Positions 24,706 through 37,800 of a DNA stretch of 64,000 nt are shown here, one piece after another. The DNA comes from Augochlora pura. Its lineage: Eukaryota; Arthropoda; Insecta; Hymenoptera; Halictidae. Where the stretch lies: assembly GCF_028453695.1 (NCBI RefSeq), contig NC_135781.1, positions 34,358,777-34,422,776 of the forward strand. Reading direction: 5' to 3'. A model generated the notes under the pieces. The model did no database searches. It saw nothing but the letters and a program-made list of their open reading frames with translations, and had not been told where the DNA came from. Every line of letters begins with the position of its first letter. The first letter of the stretch is position 1. The translations under genes were made by a program, and so were the position numbers.

Positions 24706-25094
24706 TCATTTCTATACTTTAATAACAAAAGAATCAAAGATTTCGATGAAAAGGAGATTAATAGTATCCATTAGGCAACCTAATGATAAATGTAAAAGTC
24801 TGAATGAAATCGTTGAGCCCGACTAAGGCTTTGCAGTTTCCTCGTCGAGCATCTTTTCCGGCATAATTGCGTGGATAACCTGATTCGGGACAGTGCTGGT
24901 AATTTATGAATGGTGTGGTTCACGTATTCATAGCGATCCGAAACATCTTGCGAATGGAGCAGACAGCGTGGAACTTACATGGTTGTAATATAGAGGAAGC
25001 GAATGCGGCAGAGAACGATTTACGAGTGCGCCACTCGCAGTAGCGACACGTTAAATGGCACCGGTGATGTAAACCGGACATAAATCCCGCGGCC

Positions 25095-25199
25095 GAGAGA
25101 GCGAGGGAGAGAGTGAGAGAGAGAGGGCGCGCGTGTTTGCACGTGTGTTCGAGAGAACGAGAGGGAGAGGGAGAGAGGGAGAGGGAGACGGAGAGAGCC
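25095..25199. repeat. GA-rich purine tract
   Basis: About 100 bp of GAGAGG and GAGGGA blocks interrupted by a GCGCGCGTGTTTGCACGTGTG insert at 25127-25147. Low complexity. Confidence 0.85.
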
Positions 25200-27468
25200 G
25201 AAATTCTGATGTCACCCCGATCAAGGATTACGCGATTCGGGGCGGCTCGGCTCGGCTCGACTCCGCTTTGATCTCCGCGCGCGAGAAAGCCCGTGGCCTT
25301 GTACCCGGAAACCCGAGAACGGATGCGGCCGAGAGGGCTTCATGAAAGGAAAATATGCGGCCGGGACTTGCGTGGCACTTAAAACCCACCAGCCCCCCGT
25401 CCTATTTCCATTATTTTCCATGTAACTCCTCAAAGCCAGCGTCTGCTTTGCGGCAACGGAAAATAAAGGTTCCTTCCCGCTCGCGATCAACGCTGGAAAT
25501 TAAACGCGTTCCTCGCGATTAAACGACAGAGCCTCGCCTTTCGTCGAGAAAAAGAGTCCCGCCGGCTATCCTGCTATTTTAACCCTCGACCGTGTCCCAT
25601 CGATCTCTGCGCGATATCTCCTTCCATCGTCTTGATAATAAGCCGAAGGACAAGATTATGCTCGTCCCTCCGTTTAGGCGAATCGTCGTCCCACGCGGAT
25701 TTATTTTACGCGAATGAAAATCACGTTAATGGGGATCTGTAAGTCCAAATTACCATTTATCGCTCGAAGTATCATTTGCGAGCTCGATTCCATTTTCATT
25801 GCCAACGCAAATATTTTCGAATGATCTTTTCTCGGTATATTTTTTTTTTTTCGAAGTTTCGATTTTGCTGATATTTGCTACGGCAACATTTAATTAAATT
25901 TCATCGAAATTTGAGTGCTTCATAAATGTTTGAGCCAATGCCTGTAATGGAATTTTCCAATTTTGTTTTTGCTAAAAGTTTCGCAAACATTTGCCGGGCC
26001 GCGCGCATTCGGATCGCGTATTAAAAATACTGTACAAAAAGGCGGCGGGGTTGTGCGTCGTTTCTTCGTTCATTTTCTTGTCAATCAGCCGGCTTTCGAA
26101 CGCCGCGAAGAACGAGAGCGCGTATTTTTAATCGTCGGCAAATTATTAATGAGTCTGTTACAAGCGCGAGAAGATCGTTGACGGAAGGAAGACACGCATG
26201 GGTCAGATGTTCAAGAGATAAGAACAGGTCGGGGAAGAGACACTAAAAATGCATCAGCGTTAGTGCCTATTGTGTTCTAGAGGTGGAAAGAATCTCCAGT
26301 ATTTTCGCACCCCTGCTGCCTCACGCTTCGCCGGAGACCTGTCATTTCTGAAGAAGGGGCGGTTTACGGGAAAATTGATGGCCGTTTCGAAGCAGGAGTT
26401 AAAATTCCATTTTATTCAATATATATATATGGGAGACGGGGACTTGGAGGGGAAACATGCGGAATTGATTGCGAAAAATCGATGGCGTACAGGATCGAAT
26501 AATTCACCTCTTAAGTCGCTCGATCCCGAGTTAATGGAACGTCGAAAGACTGTCCTCCGCCGCCTAATTAGCCCGTAGGAATATAATCGCGCCGAGAATA
26601 GCTCACGGAAACCATGGTTAAATATTTGTTCTCGCTACAAACGAGCTTCTCCGGCAAGAAGCAGCTCGCGTCGCAATAGATTCTGTAGCTAATTCGTTGG
26701 ACGAGCTCGAAATTCCTCGACGTTTTTCCATGGGGCACGCGGTAGCCGCGATGGCGATTCTACCAGGACAAAAGACGTCCGACGATACTTAAAATGCAAT
26801 TATTAATTTTAGTCGCTAAATTAAATCCGCTAAATTAAAAGAGAAATTGACTTGGTAATAGTAACAGTGTAATCATTTATTACACGGAATAATCGGGTTA
26901 CAACGTTAGCGCGTTATAAACGGAAGAGCGAATGAACACGGGTATCGATTAAACAAGAAGCGAACCAAAAAGAAACAGAATCGCCGCGCGGCGTAATTAC
27001 CAATTACACCGGACAATATTAATCGAGTTTACTTTTATTTCCCCAACAATAAGATTATATCCTCCTTCTCGTTACAAATTTAAAGAAGATCGCGCTGCTG
27101 GGATCCTTAATTAAAAACTAATGCGGCTATCGACAGCCAGGTGACACCACCCAACGTTTCGCTAAAAAATAAAGTAACGTCAGCTGTAATAGAAATGACT
27201 GGGGGGGTGTCGACGCGAGACCGTGGGGTCCATCCCCAAGTTGAGAAACAGCTCGTGCAGTAAATGCAATAGAATTGATTTCGCGAGATTTGTGTCGCGA
27301 TCGGTAGCACACGTAACCCAGAGGCCGAAGGATATTTTTGCCGTTGCTGCTTAAGCACGGCCTCGTGTAATGCGTCCGTTCGAGTGGGGCCGCTAATCCG
27401 GGGGTGCGCGGGTACAATTAACCGGGAGCCGAATAACCGGACTGCGAAATAATGCAGGCGAACGAGCG

Positions 27469-27496
27469 GAGAAGAAGAGAGAGAGAGAGAGAGAGC
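27469..27496. repeat. GA microsatellite
   Basis: (GA)n followed directly by GAGGAGGAG-rich sequence to about 27518. Confidence 0.9.
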
Positions 27497-27810
27497 GCGG
27501 AGGAGGAGATGAGGAGGATCCGATGCAAAGGCATTCTCTCCCGCGGGGGATGCCGTTCGACCGGGAACAGTTCGCTGGAATAATCAGCTTTGAAAAACAA
27601 AAGATTCGAAAGCGCTGCGCGGTGTTCAAGGGGGATTAAACGATTGTCGGGGCCGTTTCAGCGTGCGACTGCTCCCTGTGGTCTCGCGCGCGGCGTAACA
27701 CACAGTGGCGCGGCGCAACCGCCAAGCGGTTACCATGAAATTCGTGAGCGCCTTATCGAATGCCTCTCCCTCTCTTTTCCTCTCTCACATTTCTTTCCTA
27801 CTTTCCCACT

Positions 27811-27830
27811 TTCTCTCTCTCTCTCTCTCT
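27811..27830. repeat. CT microsatellite
   Basis: Pure TC run of 20 nt at the end of a pyrimidine-rich stretch from 27764. Confidence 0.9.
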
Positions 27831-28175
27831 ACAAACCGGCGTTTTTTCCACTCCCGTTTCGCCTGCAACGCGGTCTGCTAATGCTGCGGGCAAACATCAA
27901 CTTATTTTCTTTAATAAGAAATTCACGCGCAGAGAGAAGATTTACAAAAACGAGATTGTTCGCGGCTCTCGCAGAAGAGGGAGAAAATTCAATTGAGTCA
28001 AGTATTTTTAATAATATAATTTTCTTTTTTTACTTCCGCGTATCGGAATATTTGTCATAACGATTAACGTGAAAAACCGTGCGTCCATATTTTGATGTTT
28101 GCGAGCGCAGTTTGATTTTTCCGGAAAATTGAATTCGGTGCCGTGAAAATTCCGCGACTACTCGGCACCGAGGCT

Positions 28176-28200
28176 CCGCTCCGCGCCGCTCCGCGCCGCG
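28176..28200. repeat. 10-bp tandem repeat, 2.5 copies
   Basis: Unit CCGCTCCGCG twice plus CCGCG. Confidence 0.8.
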
Positions 28201-29125
28201 CGAATTGCTACTCGCTCACACACGCCCCCTTTAGTTATGCAATCTCTCCGCGTGCGCGATACTCCCTCGACCGCCGGTCATTAGAAATTTAAATCAACGC
28301 CGCGGAACGATAGAAATTTCTGGATAAACCCGCTCGCGCCCCGAGCATTCCGTGTTCCGTGCTTGTTCTTATCCGCCGCTTGTAAAAAGAAGAATTTACC
28401 GTTTCCACCGATTAAGCGGGCGCCCCTCGAAGCGTGTCCGACCGCCCTTCGATTCGCCCCGTTTTCACCCCCGTGAATATGTTAACGTCGCCTTCACTCG
28501 CGGGAACGCTCCACGCACCGGCAACCCAAGTGTTAAAAATGAAATTTTATTCGTACGGCGAATTTCATCAATATTTTACACTAATTCGACCGTGCGCCAA
28601 AGATGCGCGACACGTGTTGCTTTGAAACAATTACAAAACTGAATTTAATAGAAACATCTTGCTGATTTATTTAACTGTGAAAGATACTCCAGAAAATACA
28701 ATAATTTAATTATAGGAAATTCCGAACAGATCATTCTGATCGGCGTGCAATATTCTTTTCCGTTTAAGGAAATATCGTAATCGGAAAAGTCTAATCAACG
28801 AAACCGGGAAGAGAATGGCGAGAGGTTAATTAAGGCTTTAGATATGTAATCTAGTTCTTCGAGGAAAATACTGTTATCGCTTCGAAGAAAGCACGTTCGC
28901 AAACGTTTGCGACTGTTCTCTATCGTGTTTAGAACGGTTTGATTAATAATGTATAAAGATAAGAACGAGTTTGTGGACGTTCGTCGAGAGCGCCGTATAG
29001 CCCGGCAGCATTATAGCATCGATCGAAATGTAACGCGGCACCGTAGTCCATTAATGTTTCCCACGCGATATCGTATTCTCGATCTTAAAGCCAGATTGAA
29101 TTCCCCGCGTTTCAACGAGCCCCCG

Positions 29126-29162
29126 GCATCTCCATTTCGATGGAAATTATCGCCGCTAGTTG
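29126..29162 (+). repeat. 37-bp hairpin-bearing repeat, copy 1
   Basis: Begins GCATCTCCATTTCGATGGAA and matches 30812-30848 at 33 of 37 positions. It contains TCCAT-TTCG-ATGGA, a 5-bp stem with a TTCG loop, conserved without change in both copies. Flanks do not align. Confidence 0.7.
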
Positions 29163-29297
29163 TTCTCGCCCTCGATAACCCGTTCTCGGGGATCGCTGCA
29201 CACCATTTCAAATCGAGAATAATCCGTTCCCCACCTTCCGGGCTTTGAGCGGCGTCGGGCGGCGCGGCGCGTCACGGCGCGGCGGACGACTTTCGAA

Positions 29298-29505
29298 AAA
29301 TAAAATATATTTCATTCGATTCGCGAGCCTCCTCTAAAACAGTATTTCTGCGCGTCCAGCTCCGATAACAAAATCTATTTTATTCGGCGAACGCGAAGCT
29401 TGAAAATAGTATTTCTACGGGTCGCGCTTCGAATGTAAAATATTCCATTCGACGTATAAGCTTTTCGAATATTTCATTCGATAGAAAAACGCGCTTTTGA
29501 AATAA
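29298..29505 (+). repeat. Degenerate tandem array, about 68-bp units
   Basis: Three units. ATTCATTCG-like anchors recur near 29311, 29380 and 29445, and AGTATTTCT recurs at 29341 and 29409 (68 bp apart), each followed by a CG-rich block and an AT-rich block. Units are clearly related but heavily diverged. Confidence 0.6.
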
Positions 29506-30811
29506 AGCTTACCCGCGGGGAGCTCCGAATGGGTAATCAGGGTGTTGTACGTTCTGAAAAATCTTTCGAGCAGCGCTTTATCCGGCGAATACGAAGGGTT
29601 TTCGCCGCGAAATCTTTCACAATTAATTATAATATTATAATAATAATGACAACAAGAACAGCAACGATACTATTACCAATAGATACTCTTTGCTACCTGA
29701 AGTAAGTTAGCAAGTTGAAATGACGGAGTATACGGATGCGCTTTACTATAATTCAGTAGATCGATCCGATTTCGTCCTCTATATGGACACTATTTCACCG
29801 GTATACATACGCGGGCGTTTTCATCGATGTTCTTATTTCACTGGCAACAGTTGTCGTCGACATTCCATTTTCCTCGATTATTGCGCTCTACAATACATTA
29901 TAATATACGATACGTTGCATTGTACGTCCAATAATCGTATTTATATACCGATAAGATATAATAAATGCCGAGTCTTACAAATAACGTCGAACATAATGGT
30001 AACGCGTGAAAATATAATAAACCGAGAATCGATAACCAACGTTTCTACATGAAAAAATATATTAACAGCGGAACGAACCATTTGGAGCCACTCGCCCTCT
30101 TTCCCGTTCTACACATTCGTACGCGCATCAGCCGCGTTTACATTAAACAATTATACGGGATAATTCGGAGCTAAATTGTACAAAAATGTACAAAATTGTT
30201 CCAGAAAAACGGTAACAATGGAATCGAACATGTCGTTGGCATATATTAAACGTGTATTATAATATATCGTGTATCACCGTAACCGACTACGACAGAACGT
30301 CGGCGAAAGCGGATACTCTCCGACCGAGCATCGTTGGAGTAAACATTATCGAGGAACTCGTTGTCCGTCAGGTGGCACGAACCCGGTCTAAATAACCCCG
30401 GGCTTTTCCAGCGGTACAGGAGTTCAGCGAATGCCCGAACTAGAAGGAAATTCTGTTCGATCGTTCCCAAACGCAGAAATAGAGTTTCAGGACGGAAGAT
30501 CAATCGGACAACGGAAGCCACTTCCGGTTGACTGATAAGACGGGAGAGGGTAATCCTCGGATATCACCGTCAGCAGCTGCGTCCGCTCGGAAGAAGAGAT
30601 CCATCTTCGAGGATCGCATAAACACCGGGCGCCGCGCGATCCGCCCGAGGAAAGTGAATTTTTCGAGGAACCTCCGGAAGATGGGCGAAAAACGAAGTTT
30701 ACGGCCGCGGTTGCGGGAAAATTAATCGGACGCTTGGAGCGGTCGGGGGTGGCCGTGGATCCCGCGGTTCCGAGATAAATCGACGCGAGTAATCCCTGGA
30801 CAACTCCGAAT

Positions 30812-30848
30812 GCATCTCCATTTCGATGGAATTTATCGGCGGCAGTTG
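30812..30848 (+). repeat. 37-bp hairpin-bearing repeat, copy 2
   Basis: Second copy of the element at 29126-29162, same strand, 1.7 kb away, four mismatches. The stem-loop core is identical. Confidence 0.7.
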
Positions 30849-30873
30849 CGAACCTGCTTTCGAATCGATCGAT

Positions 30874-30893
30874 CGGCCGGCCGGCCGGCCGGC
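30874..30893. repeat. CGGC tetranucleotide repeat, 5 copies
   Basis: Self-complementary CGGC units (CGGCCGGC...) preceded by CGATCGATCG, making about 30 bp of nearly palindromic DNA. Confidence 0.85.
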
Positions 30894-31328
30894 ACCTTGC
30901 TCTCAGCAAGGACCGGGGATCAACGGCCAAACGAAGACAGGGACGGAACGGGAACTTTCGCCGCGCGGAGGTCTCGCTTTCTAACAAAGTTCTCGATTAG
31001 AGAACGATAAGGGGCGGCGCCGAAACAATCGGACACTCGGAATCGCTTCGTTAACCGTGCGTTATCTCGCCGAGAATAAATCGCCGGCCTTAATCGCCGG
31101 ATAACGCCGCGGCAAGCATTCCGCCGTAGATCTTGTCGGTTATTAGAAACTGTACATTAGGTTGTAGCGAACCCAGTCGCTGCGAGCTAACCTTATTAAA
31201 TGGAACTCGTTAGAAGCCGAATAAAGGGCAGCGTAGTCGGCAAAATAATATCGCAGCGTTAATTAATTAGTCGCGTCGTGAACGTGTTATAAAAGAGCCG
31301 TCAGCTACGACGGAGGTATTGTGGCAAA

Positions 31329-31359
31329 CGAATTCGTAGTCTACGAATTCAGTAGTCTA
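31329..31359. repeat. 15/16-bp tandem doublet
   Basis: ACGAATTCGTAGTCT is followed at once by ACGAATTCAGTAGTCT, one inserted base apart. Confidence 0.75.
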
Positions 31360-31995
31360 AATTATTGCTAGCTCAACAAGATTGAGAAGTCCTGCTCGTT
31401 TCGGAAGAAGTGGTTTTTCGCCGGGGCCCGACTTGCTCGAGACAGAGGCGCGAAAGAATAAGGAAATCCCTTTGCTCCCGGGAATTTCACATTTAAATCC
31501 ATTCCTCTGCGAGCTTCTGCCGGAAAACCGACTGACTTTGGGTGGTTGCGGTACTGACGAAATCCATCGAGCTCGATGAATAATCGATTTTATTCCCGTT
31601 CCCGTCCGACTTCTGAACGATATCCGATGGAACGCGGTGCGGTGCGACGCGACGGTTTGCGAAATCCGACTACTTTCGAGTTAAGTTTTGCATCGAGAGT
31701 TATCTTTAATATTCCCCGTCTCGCGGCGTCGGTCGTTAGCACGCGTCGGAGCGCGTCGAATATTCGAACACCGCCGGGTGGCATCTTTATCCGGCAAATA
31801 TGCGAGGGGAGGAGCGCGCGCTTTAATGCGCTGAAATGAGAATTTGCATAATGATCCGCGGTCCAATAATCGTTAATCGTCAATTATTCAATGGACATTC
31901 ATTTAACTATTTAATGAACGTTGGCGAGCAGCCCGCTGCGAAAGTTGCGGAATTCTGTCGGGGGAAAATGGGCTTTTCGGCTGCGTCGGGGACTC

Positions 31996-32020
31996 CGGCG
32001 GCGGCGGCGGCGGCGGCGGC
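31996..32020. repeat. GGC trinucleotide repeat, 8 copies
   Basis: Pure (GGC)8. It would encode poly-alanine in one frame, but no gene supports translation. Confidence 0.9.
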
Positions 32021-32587
32021 CGTCTCTCTGTCTGGCACGTTTCCCCGCGCGAACTGTAATGAATAAAAATCAGCGGAAAAGCCCCGGCGTGTCGCGGCGC
32101 GTTTTACGCGTGCTTATCAACTTTATTTCATCTGGCATCCGAGATATCCGCCGATAGCGCGGCCAGATATCCGGAATTTTCGAGGCAATATTTATACCCG
32201 TCGAGCGCGCCCGGCTAAATTCCATCTGTCGTTCGTTACACGTTTCGCGGCAATATTCGTGGGACTCGGCGGAGTGCGAAAATGAAATACGCGATTCCCT
32301 GGCCCGATCGCGTCCCCGGCCATTCGAAAAATTCATTCGGCCCCGGCTTTGCCCGACCGAGCGCTGCCAAAGATCCCACGGAGAGATATGTACATCGACG
32401 CGATCCCCGACGGATTAATACCGTAATGGTCGCCCAGAGACTCCGGGAAATCCTCCCGCCTATAAATTAGAGTCGCCGACGCTGCATTCCCACCGCGGCA
32501 TTTATTTAATGAGCAATTAAACCTAACTTATCCGACGGAATCGCCGTTTTAGTCCTGGACAAGATGCAGATGCTGCTGGGGAGCTTC

Positions 32588-32621
32588 GTCTGTCTCTGTC
32601 TGTCTCTCTCTCTCTCTCTCT
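32588..32621. repeat. CT/GTCT microsatellite
   Basis: GTCTGTCT and CTGTCTGT units leading into (CT)n. Confidence 0.9.
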
Positions 32622-34310
32622 TGGCTCGCTCGACTGTCTCTTGGCTTCTAACAGAGTTAGAAAACGCCTTGGAAAATCGCAATGCTTAATCGCGATGTAA
32701 ATTAAAGTGTAAACCTTTAACTTTAAGAATCCAATCAATTTTTCTCCGATAAGATGGCAAGTAAACAAGTTATGTAAGTTTATGGTTCGGTCAACGGGTT
32801 ACATAAAACGTCGCGGAAAGGTTAATCAATTTTCCTTAATTAATTCTACGGCGCTTTTTATCACGATTATGAAATCACTCCGACGAAGATGGATATATAC
32901 GAGAGCTCGATAAAAATAGTATGAATGAACTTCCTCGTTCACCGGTCCTATGACATCGTGATTTTAATTCGCTGGTAGACTGTAGATTTGTATGCGAAAT
33001 AAAATTGATCTACATTAATTGCTACATGCTCCGGCTACACAGATATTTCTTTTTGTTCGCGATCATTTTAACGAGTTTCAAATAACGCAACAGTGTTTGG
33101 AAATTTTTCAAATATTTTCTCCGTTTTGTACGTTTGATCGACGGGTTTTTATCGTAAATATATAAAATTCCCAGCCTAGTCGCAAAGCGCTGTCATAAAA
33201 ACCGAAAAACAATCGTTTTAAGCGAGAAAATTAAGGTCGAACGTTGAAAGCGATTTTCGAAGACAACGACATCGAGCGAATCGCGAATTATTAATTTCCG
33301 TGGAAATGCATTTTGTCCGAAATAAGGTTGCGATGAATGAAAACGTTATGATGCGGTGTATGTCAATTAACTGACAACATTCATAATGCATCGCGCAATA
33401 ATTAGCGGTTGAAAAACGTTTTGAGCGTACGCGCTAACAGATACTCGAAAATCATCGTTAATTATTAAACAAATTCACGGCGCGCGGCCTCGCGTAGGAC
33501 AACGGCGCCGCGAAAGGCAAAAGCAACAAATTAAATTGCGGGAACTGGTTCCAGAGTCCCTTTGCCAATTAAATTTCAAGCCTCTGCTTTACTCGGCCCG
33601 ATTGGATCAGTCTCCGGGCGTCCAATTAATTCAATTTTAACTGTACTTAACCTGTCGAGTCTGCAGAAAAATTCGTCAAATTTTGACCCTCGGCGGCGAC
33701 GGCGGCGCAAGCCGTTCCGCAAAAAGTAATCGATGACACGTTCGCGGCTAATTAAACCGTAACGCGTTGATTATACCGTCTTTGGTTCCGCGATCGTGCT
33801 CGAATTCGCGAGAATTAATCGCCCCTTCCGCCACTTGTTTCGTTGAACAAATTATTTACCATTTTCTGTGATCTACGAGACTGTATAATTTCAGCCGAAT
33901 AACGACTCTCTTAAATTCTGACCGTCCCACTTTAATTATACGCTAGCGGACATCGCAGGCTTCCAAAAACATCGAGCTATTTTAGATTAATTCGCATGCG
34001 AACGTGCGACTGGTTATGATGCCGCTGCAGTATTAATTCAAATAATTTATTTCGGCGCTAGAATATTAATAGTCGTTGTTGTAAATGGATTCGGTATGGG
34101 CTCTAATCAATATTATAGACTAATGCAATTATTCTCCGCGTTCAATGAATTATGCAATGACCAAGAAAATTGCGATGCTACTACTCGGCAGCTTTCCATA
34201 GAATCCGAAACGTGGAATCATTGGCGGAACTTTCAAGCGTGCGCGTGTATTCGAAATTTTATTTGAATTCGCGATCGATGCCCCTCCGATTGATTAATTA
34301 TACAGAACCC

Positions 34311-34800
34311 GTCAAGTCGCAAAGCTACTCAAAAGCTTCCCGAAAATTCTGCAATATCGTCCAAAATGCGACACGATTGATCCAATTTTCAGACGCGTCT
34401 CGCTCGCGGTTCAAATCTTCTTCGAGTCCACGCGTCGCTGTTCCACATCCAAAGAATAATACGGTAACCGATAAAGTTGCAGAGCTGTCTAAAAGCTTTC
34501 GAAAGATTCCGCAACAATGCCGAAAGGGGAACTCATTAGTTCGTCTTCCCGAGCATTTACGCTGCCGGTATTTCAAGTTCTGCGCGAATTCGTGATTACT
34601 ATCTACGTTCCCGCGACCTAAAAAGTTGCAGATCCGTATAAAAATTCGAGAGAAATTCTCTAAAAATGTCCGCAAGTGGAACCGAACGTATTATAAATTT
34701 CCCTGAGTTCGTGTCCCTGATTATTCTCGCGCATTCGACGCATCGTGAGGCGGCCGAGAGAGAAGACGGATATCTATTGGAAAATTGTCGAAAAATTGTC
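34311..34800 (+). repeat. Degenerate tandem array, about 150-160-bp units
   Basis: AGCTACTCAAAAGCTT at 34323 aligns with AGCTGTCTAAAAGCTT at 34483 (160 bp). AAAGTTGCAGA at 34473 recurs exactly at 34622 (149 bp). Each is followed by a CGAAA.ATTC.GCAA-like block and a related tail. A fourth, weaker unit may follow from about 34765. The plus-strand open frame across it (34170-34595) only reflects the repeat. Confidence 0.55.
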
Positions 34801-37800
34801 CAGCAACGATTTCGAAAAATGAAATAGGTTTCTCGCGACGTCGACGGATTCTAAATGTTGCGTTCGAATTCGTGCACGTCGCCCGGCGAGACGATCAAAT
34901 TCCGGCCAGAAATCCAGCGGCCAGCGGGTGGGAAGCCGCGATATCATGGACAGGGCGTAGTCGACAATTTTCTTATTAGAGGAAGGAATTTCGGTGCGCC
35001 GATCCGGTTCTTCAATTATACTCGACACACGGTTACGATCGCGGGCGGAGATGGCGTTTCGACGTGGGGGGTTCGGTCCGTTCGCAGCTCGCAGGAAGTA
35101 CAGGAAACACGGCCATTCGGAGGAGGACAGGACACGTCGATAGAGAGACTGTATCTCCGAGGAACCAATCGACTCTCGTGGAGCGGGCAAACGGGCAAAC
35201 GGGCAAACGGGCAAACGGGCAAACGGGCAAACGGGAAAGGGTGAACAGGAACGAACGACCGAGGGGTCTCAGAGATTTCCCCCGATTCGGGAAACCCCGT
35301 CCACGGATCTGCGAGGGGTCCGAATAAAACGGATAAACCCGGGAACAGCCTTTCTGTTTCCCGGAACCAATGACCCGAGGAAGAGAGCCGCGTTACACCG
35401 CTCTCGAATTCGGCCGGATCGTTTCGTCTCGAACCTCGTCGTTCGCTCTTCGGAATTGTCCGGAGCATAACTCCGCCAGCTGGTTAACTACCCTAAACCG
35501 AACGATTCGCGCGACTCAGTTTTACGAAGTCGGGTAACAGCCCGCCTTTACCTCGGGGATTCATTTCACTAATTGTTGCCTGCTTCCTCGGGGGTAATGG
35601 CTCCCCGTGTACAATAGTTTATCGCGACATGCCCTCCGCGCTGTTGTTCGCCGGCAGTAATCGCGACATCCGGACCACGGCGAACAAATGATCAGGATTT
35701 TTCTCCACGTGTACGCGGCGCTGCAAAAACTTTGTTCCGCCTTGAATAAACAAACTTTTCACGACAATGTTACACCGGTAACGATCAAATATAATTTTTT
35801 CCTGGATCAATTTTTCAACGAGAGTGCAAGGATGTTTTTTTGAAGAATGCTACTGTACATGGAGTTTTAAGGTCACCGAAAGCGGTGAAGTTAGAGAAAC
35901 GCTGTATCGTCGCTCGATTTATTTAATTAAATGCTGCAATTCAACGGAACGCCTGGCAAATGTATGGTCTCCTTCAATTCTGGCGCTGTTGTGTTAACAA
36001 ACAGTGTTACCGCAACGAGCGGCGAGATAGACGAATGCAAACATTCTGGGAATGTGCAACGTTGCGTGAATATCGGTAGTTAGTATCAGTTGATCGCAAG
36101 GGATACTGTGTTACAAACAAGACGAAATTTTGGCGAGTTTGGATGGCCAGGCGGAGCACTGTTTCGAGGTTGTCTCGCTGGCGGCTATAACGTCGTAGCG
36201 AAATCAGAACGGTATTCTGTTCGAAAGACCATCCGCGACCATGAAGTCTCATTAAAAAAATGACCCCAATTAATAATATTTTAATAATTAAGATATTGTG
36301 ATTAAAAATAATATTTTATCGTTACACGTGGTTACCACAAAGTTACCGGCGCAACTTTGCCCCGTGCCTTCCGTTTTTCTGCCGATCGAACCCTCAACAA
36401 CGTGTTTGCTGTATCTTATTGAGACAGTAACGAACGAAAGAAAGAGGATGTACGAAGAAGAGAGGAATTACGGAGCGTAACAGCGTCAAATAAAATTGGA
36501 ATCGCCGTGGGCTGGACCGAGCGGAGGAGGCCCGGGCAATCAGTCGCGCAAATATTAGTCGAGCGGCTCGAAATTAACCTTCTCGGAGACTGCTACAGCA
36601 GCAATTTCGATCGAGGATCGATATTTAGAAACCGGTGGAAAATTCAGCAGCAGCGATCGCCGTCGATCTTCAACCTCGATTCACCCGGATTCTGCAATTC
36701 CTCGGCAAGGAGAACCTGCGTTGCATCAATCGTTAGACACAGTGTTCTCCAAAGTCTTTCACCCCTTTGCTACTCGCGCTCCCATCCCGTCGAATAAATT
36801 TCTGCAAGGATGCAAAGGAAGCGGAGGCTCGGAGGAGAGGATCACGCGTTGGAAAGGAACGCGCCGAATCCGATGGCTCGGCGATTATTTAATTACGGAG
36901 ATCGCTGGTATTTGGGATTACGTAATTAAGCGGATCGCCCGTCGGCCATGGGCAAGGCTGTCGGCGTCGGGCCAAGTCAAAGGGTTCGATCGTTCGCCTC
37001 TCGCGATCGAATCGAAGGATTCGGCGGATTCGATGCACCGTGGGATTAAACGTCATCGGTTTTTCCGTCTCCGGCTAGATGGTGTCGCGCTCCTGACAAT
37101 ACCGAACGCACTAACGAGTGCTAGGGGGTGTGCCGGGGGGGACGGGGGTGAAGCACTTAAAATGGTAATGAGCAGAAACAAGCGGTTTCTCGATATCGAT
37201 CGAATGGATGCGCGCGTTACGAACTTGTATAGCCGGCGAGCCGGGCCGGGCCGAGCCGGGCTTGATAGGCTGATTCGAGTTCGAGGAACGGGTAAACAAT
37301 TGTTTGGAGCCACCGAAAGAGCGACACGGGGAGGGTAAAGGGGACGCGGGTGAAATCGAACGTGAACGAGTCGCTCTCGCGAATGCGGGCTTCGAACAAC
37401 GTACAATTAAAAGAACTTTCCGCGTGTGTCCCGGAGCTGAAAAGGAACCTGTCGTCCCCTCTTAATTCACGGCTGCGGCGACAGAGACGGTATATAGGCC
37501 TTGTTAAAAATACATTCCTCGGTGGATAAGAATGTGACCATCGAGATGGAGGGCTTTCGGTTCGCCGCGACCAACGACGAGAATTCTCGGGGAACAACAA
37601 ATATTTTCGAAACGGAAGCTGTTCAACTCCTTAAGTGGAACGACGAGTCGCTTCCAAGCAAACATTTTCCGTGCCAAACTCGAATTTGACGGGACACGCC
37701 AGCCGCATATTTAAATGTTTCCGACCCGTACAGATTTACACGTTCTCCTGACTACTCTTGCTCTGTTTGGAATTTCAATTGCACGAGAATGACAATAATT

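Larger units (their letters stand above)
23584..29297. other. 5' flank or 5' UTR intron of the tyramine receptor
   Basis: No coding exon recognised. Contains dispersed repeat copy B (24590-24705), a small palindrome CATTAGG-CAA-CCTAATG (24769-24785), a purine-rich GA region (25095-25199), GA (27469-27496) and CT (27811-27830) tracts and a 10-bp GC-rich repeat (28176-28200). If the acceptor at 23580 is used, at least part of this stretch is intron. Confidence 0.5.
29506..34300. other. Non-coding region, no recognised gene
   Basis: Largely AT-rich, with 29630-30300 and 32690-33480 the most AT-rich. Contains GGCC (30874-30893), a 15-16-bp doublet (31329-31359), (GGC)8 (31996-32020) and a CT tract (32588-32621). 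No coding motif recognised. Confidence 0.55.

Noticed and set aside
24769..24785. CATTAGG-CAA-CCTAATG as mariner-like ends, with TTAGGTTG near 31158
   Set aside because: Too short, no paired terminal repeats at a suitable distance and no transposase remnant.
35184..35239. 8-bp array as CRISPR or telomere repeat
   Set aside because: No spacers, a eukaryotic context, and the unit does not match TTAGG.
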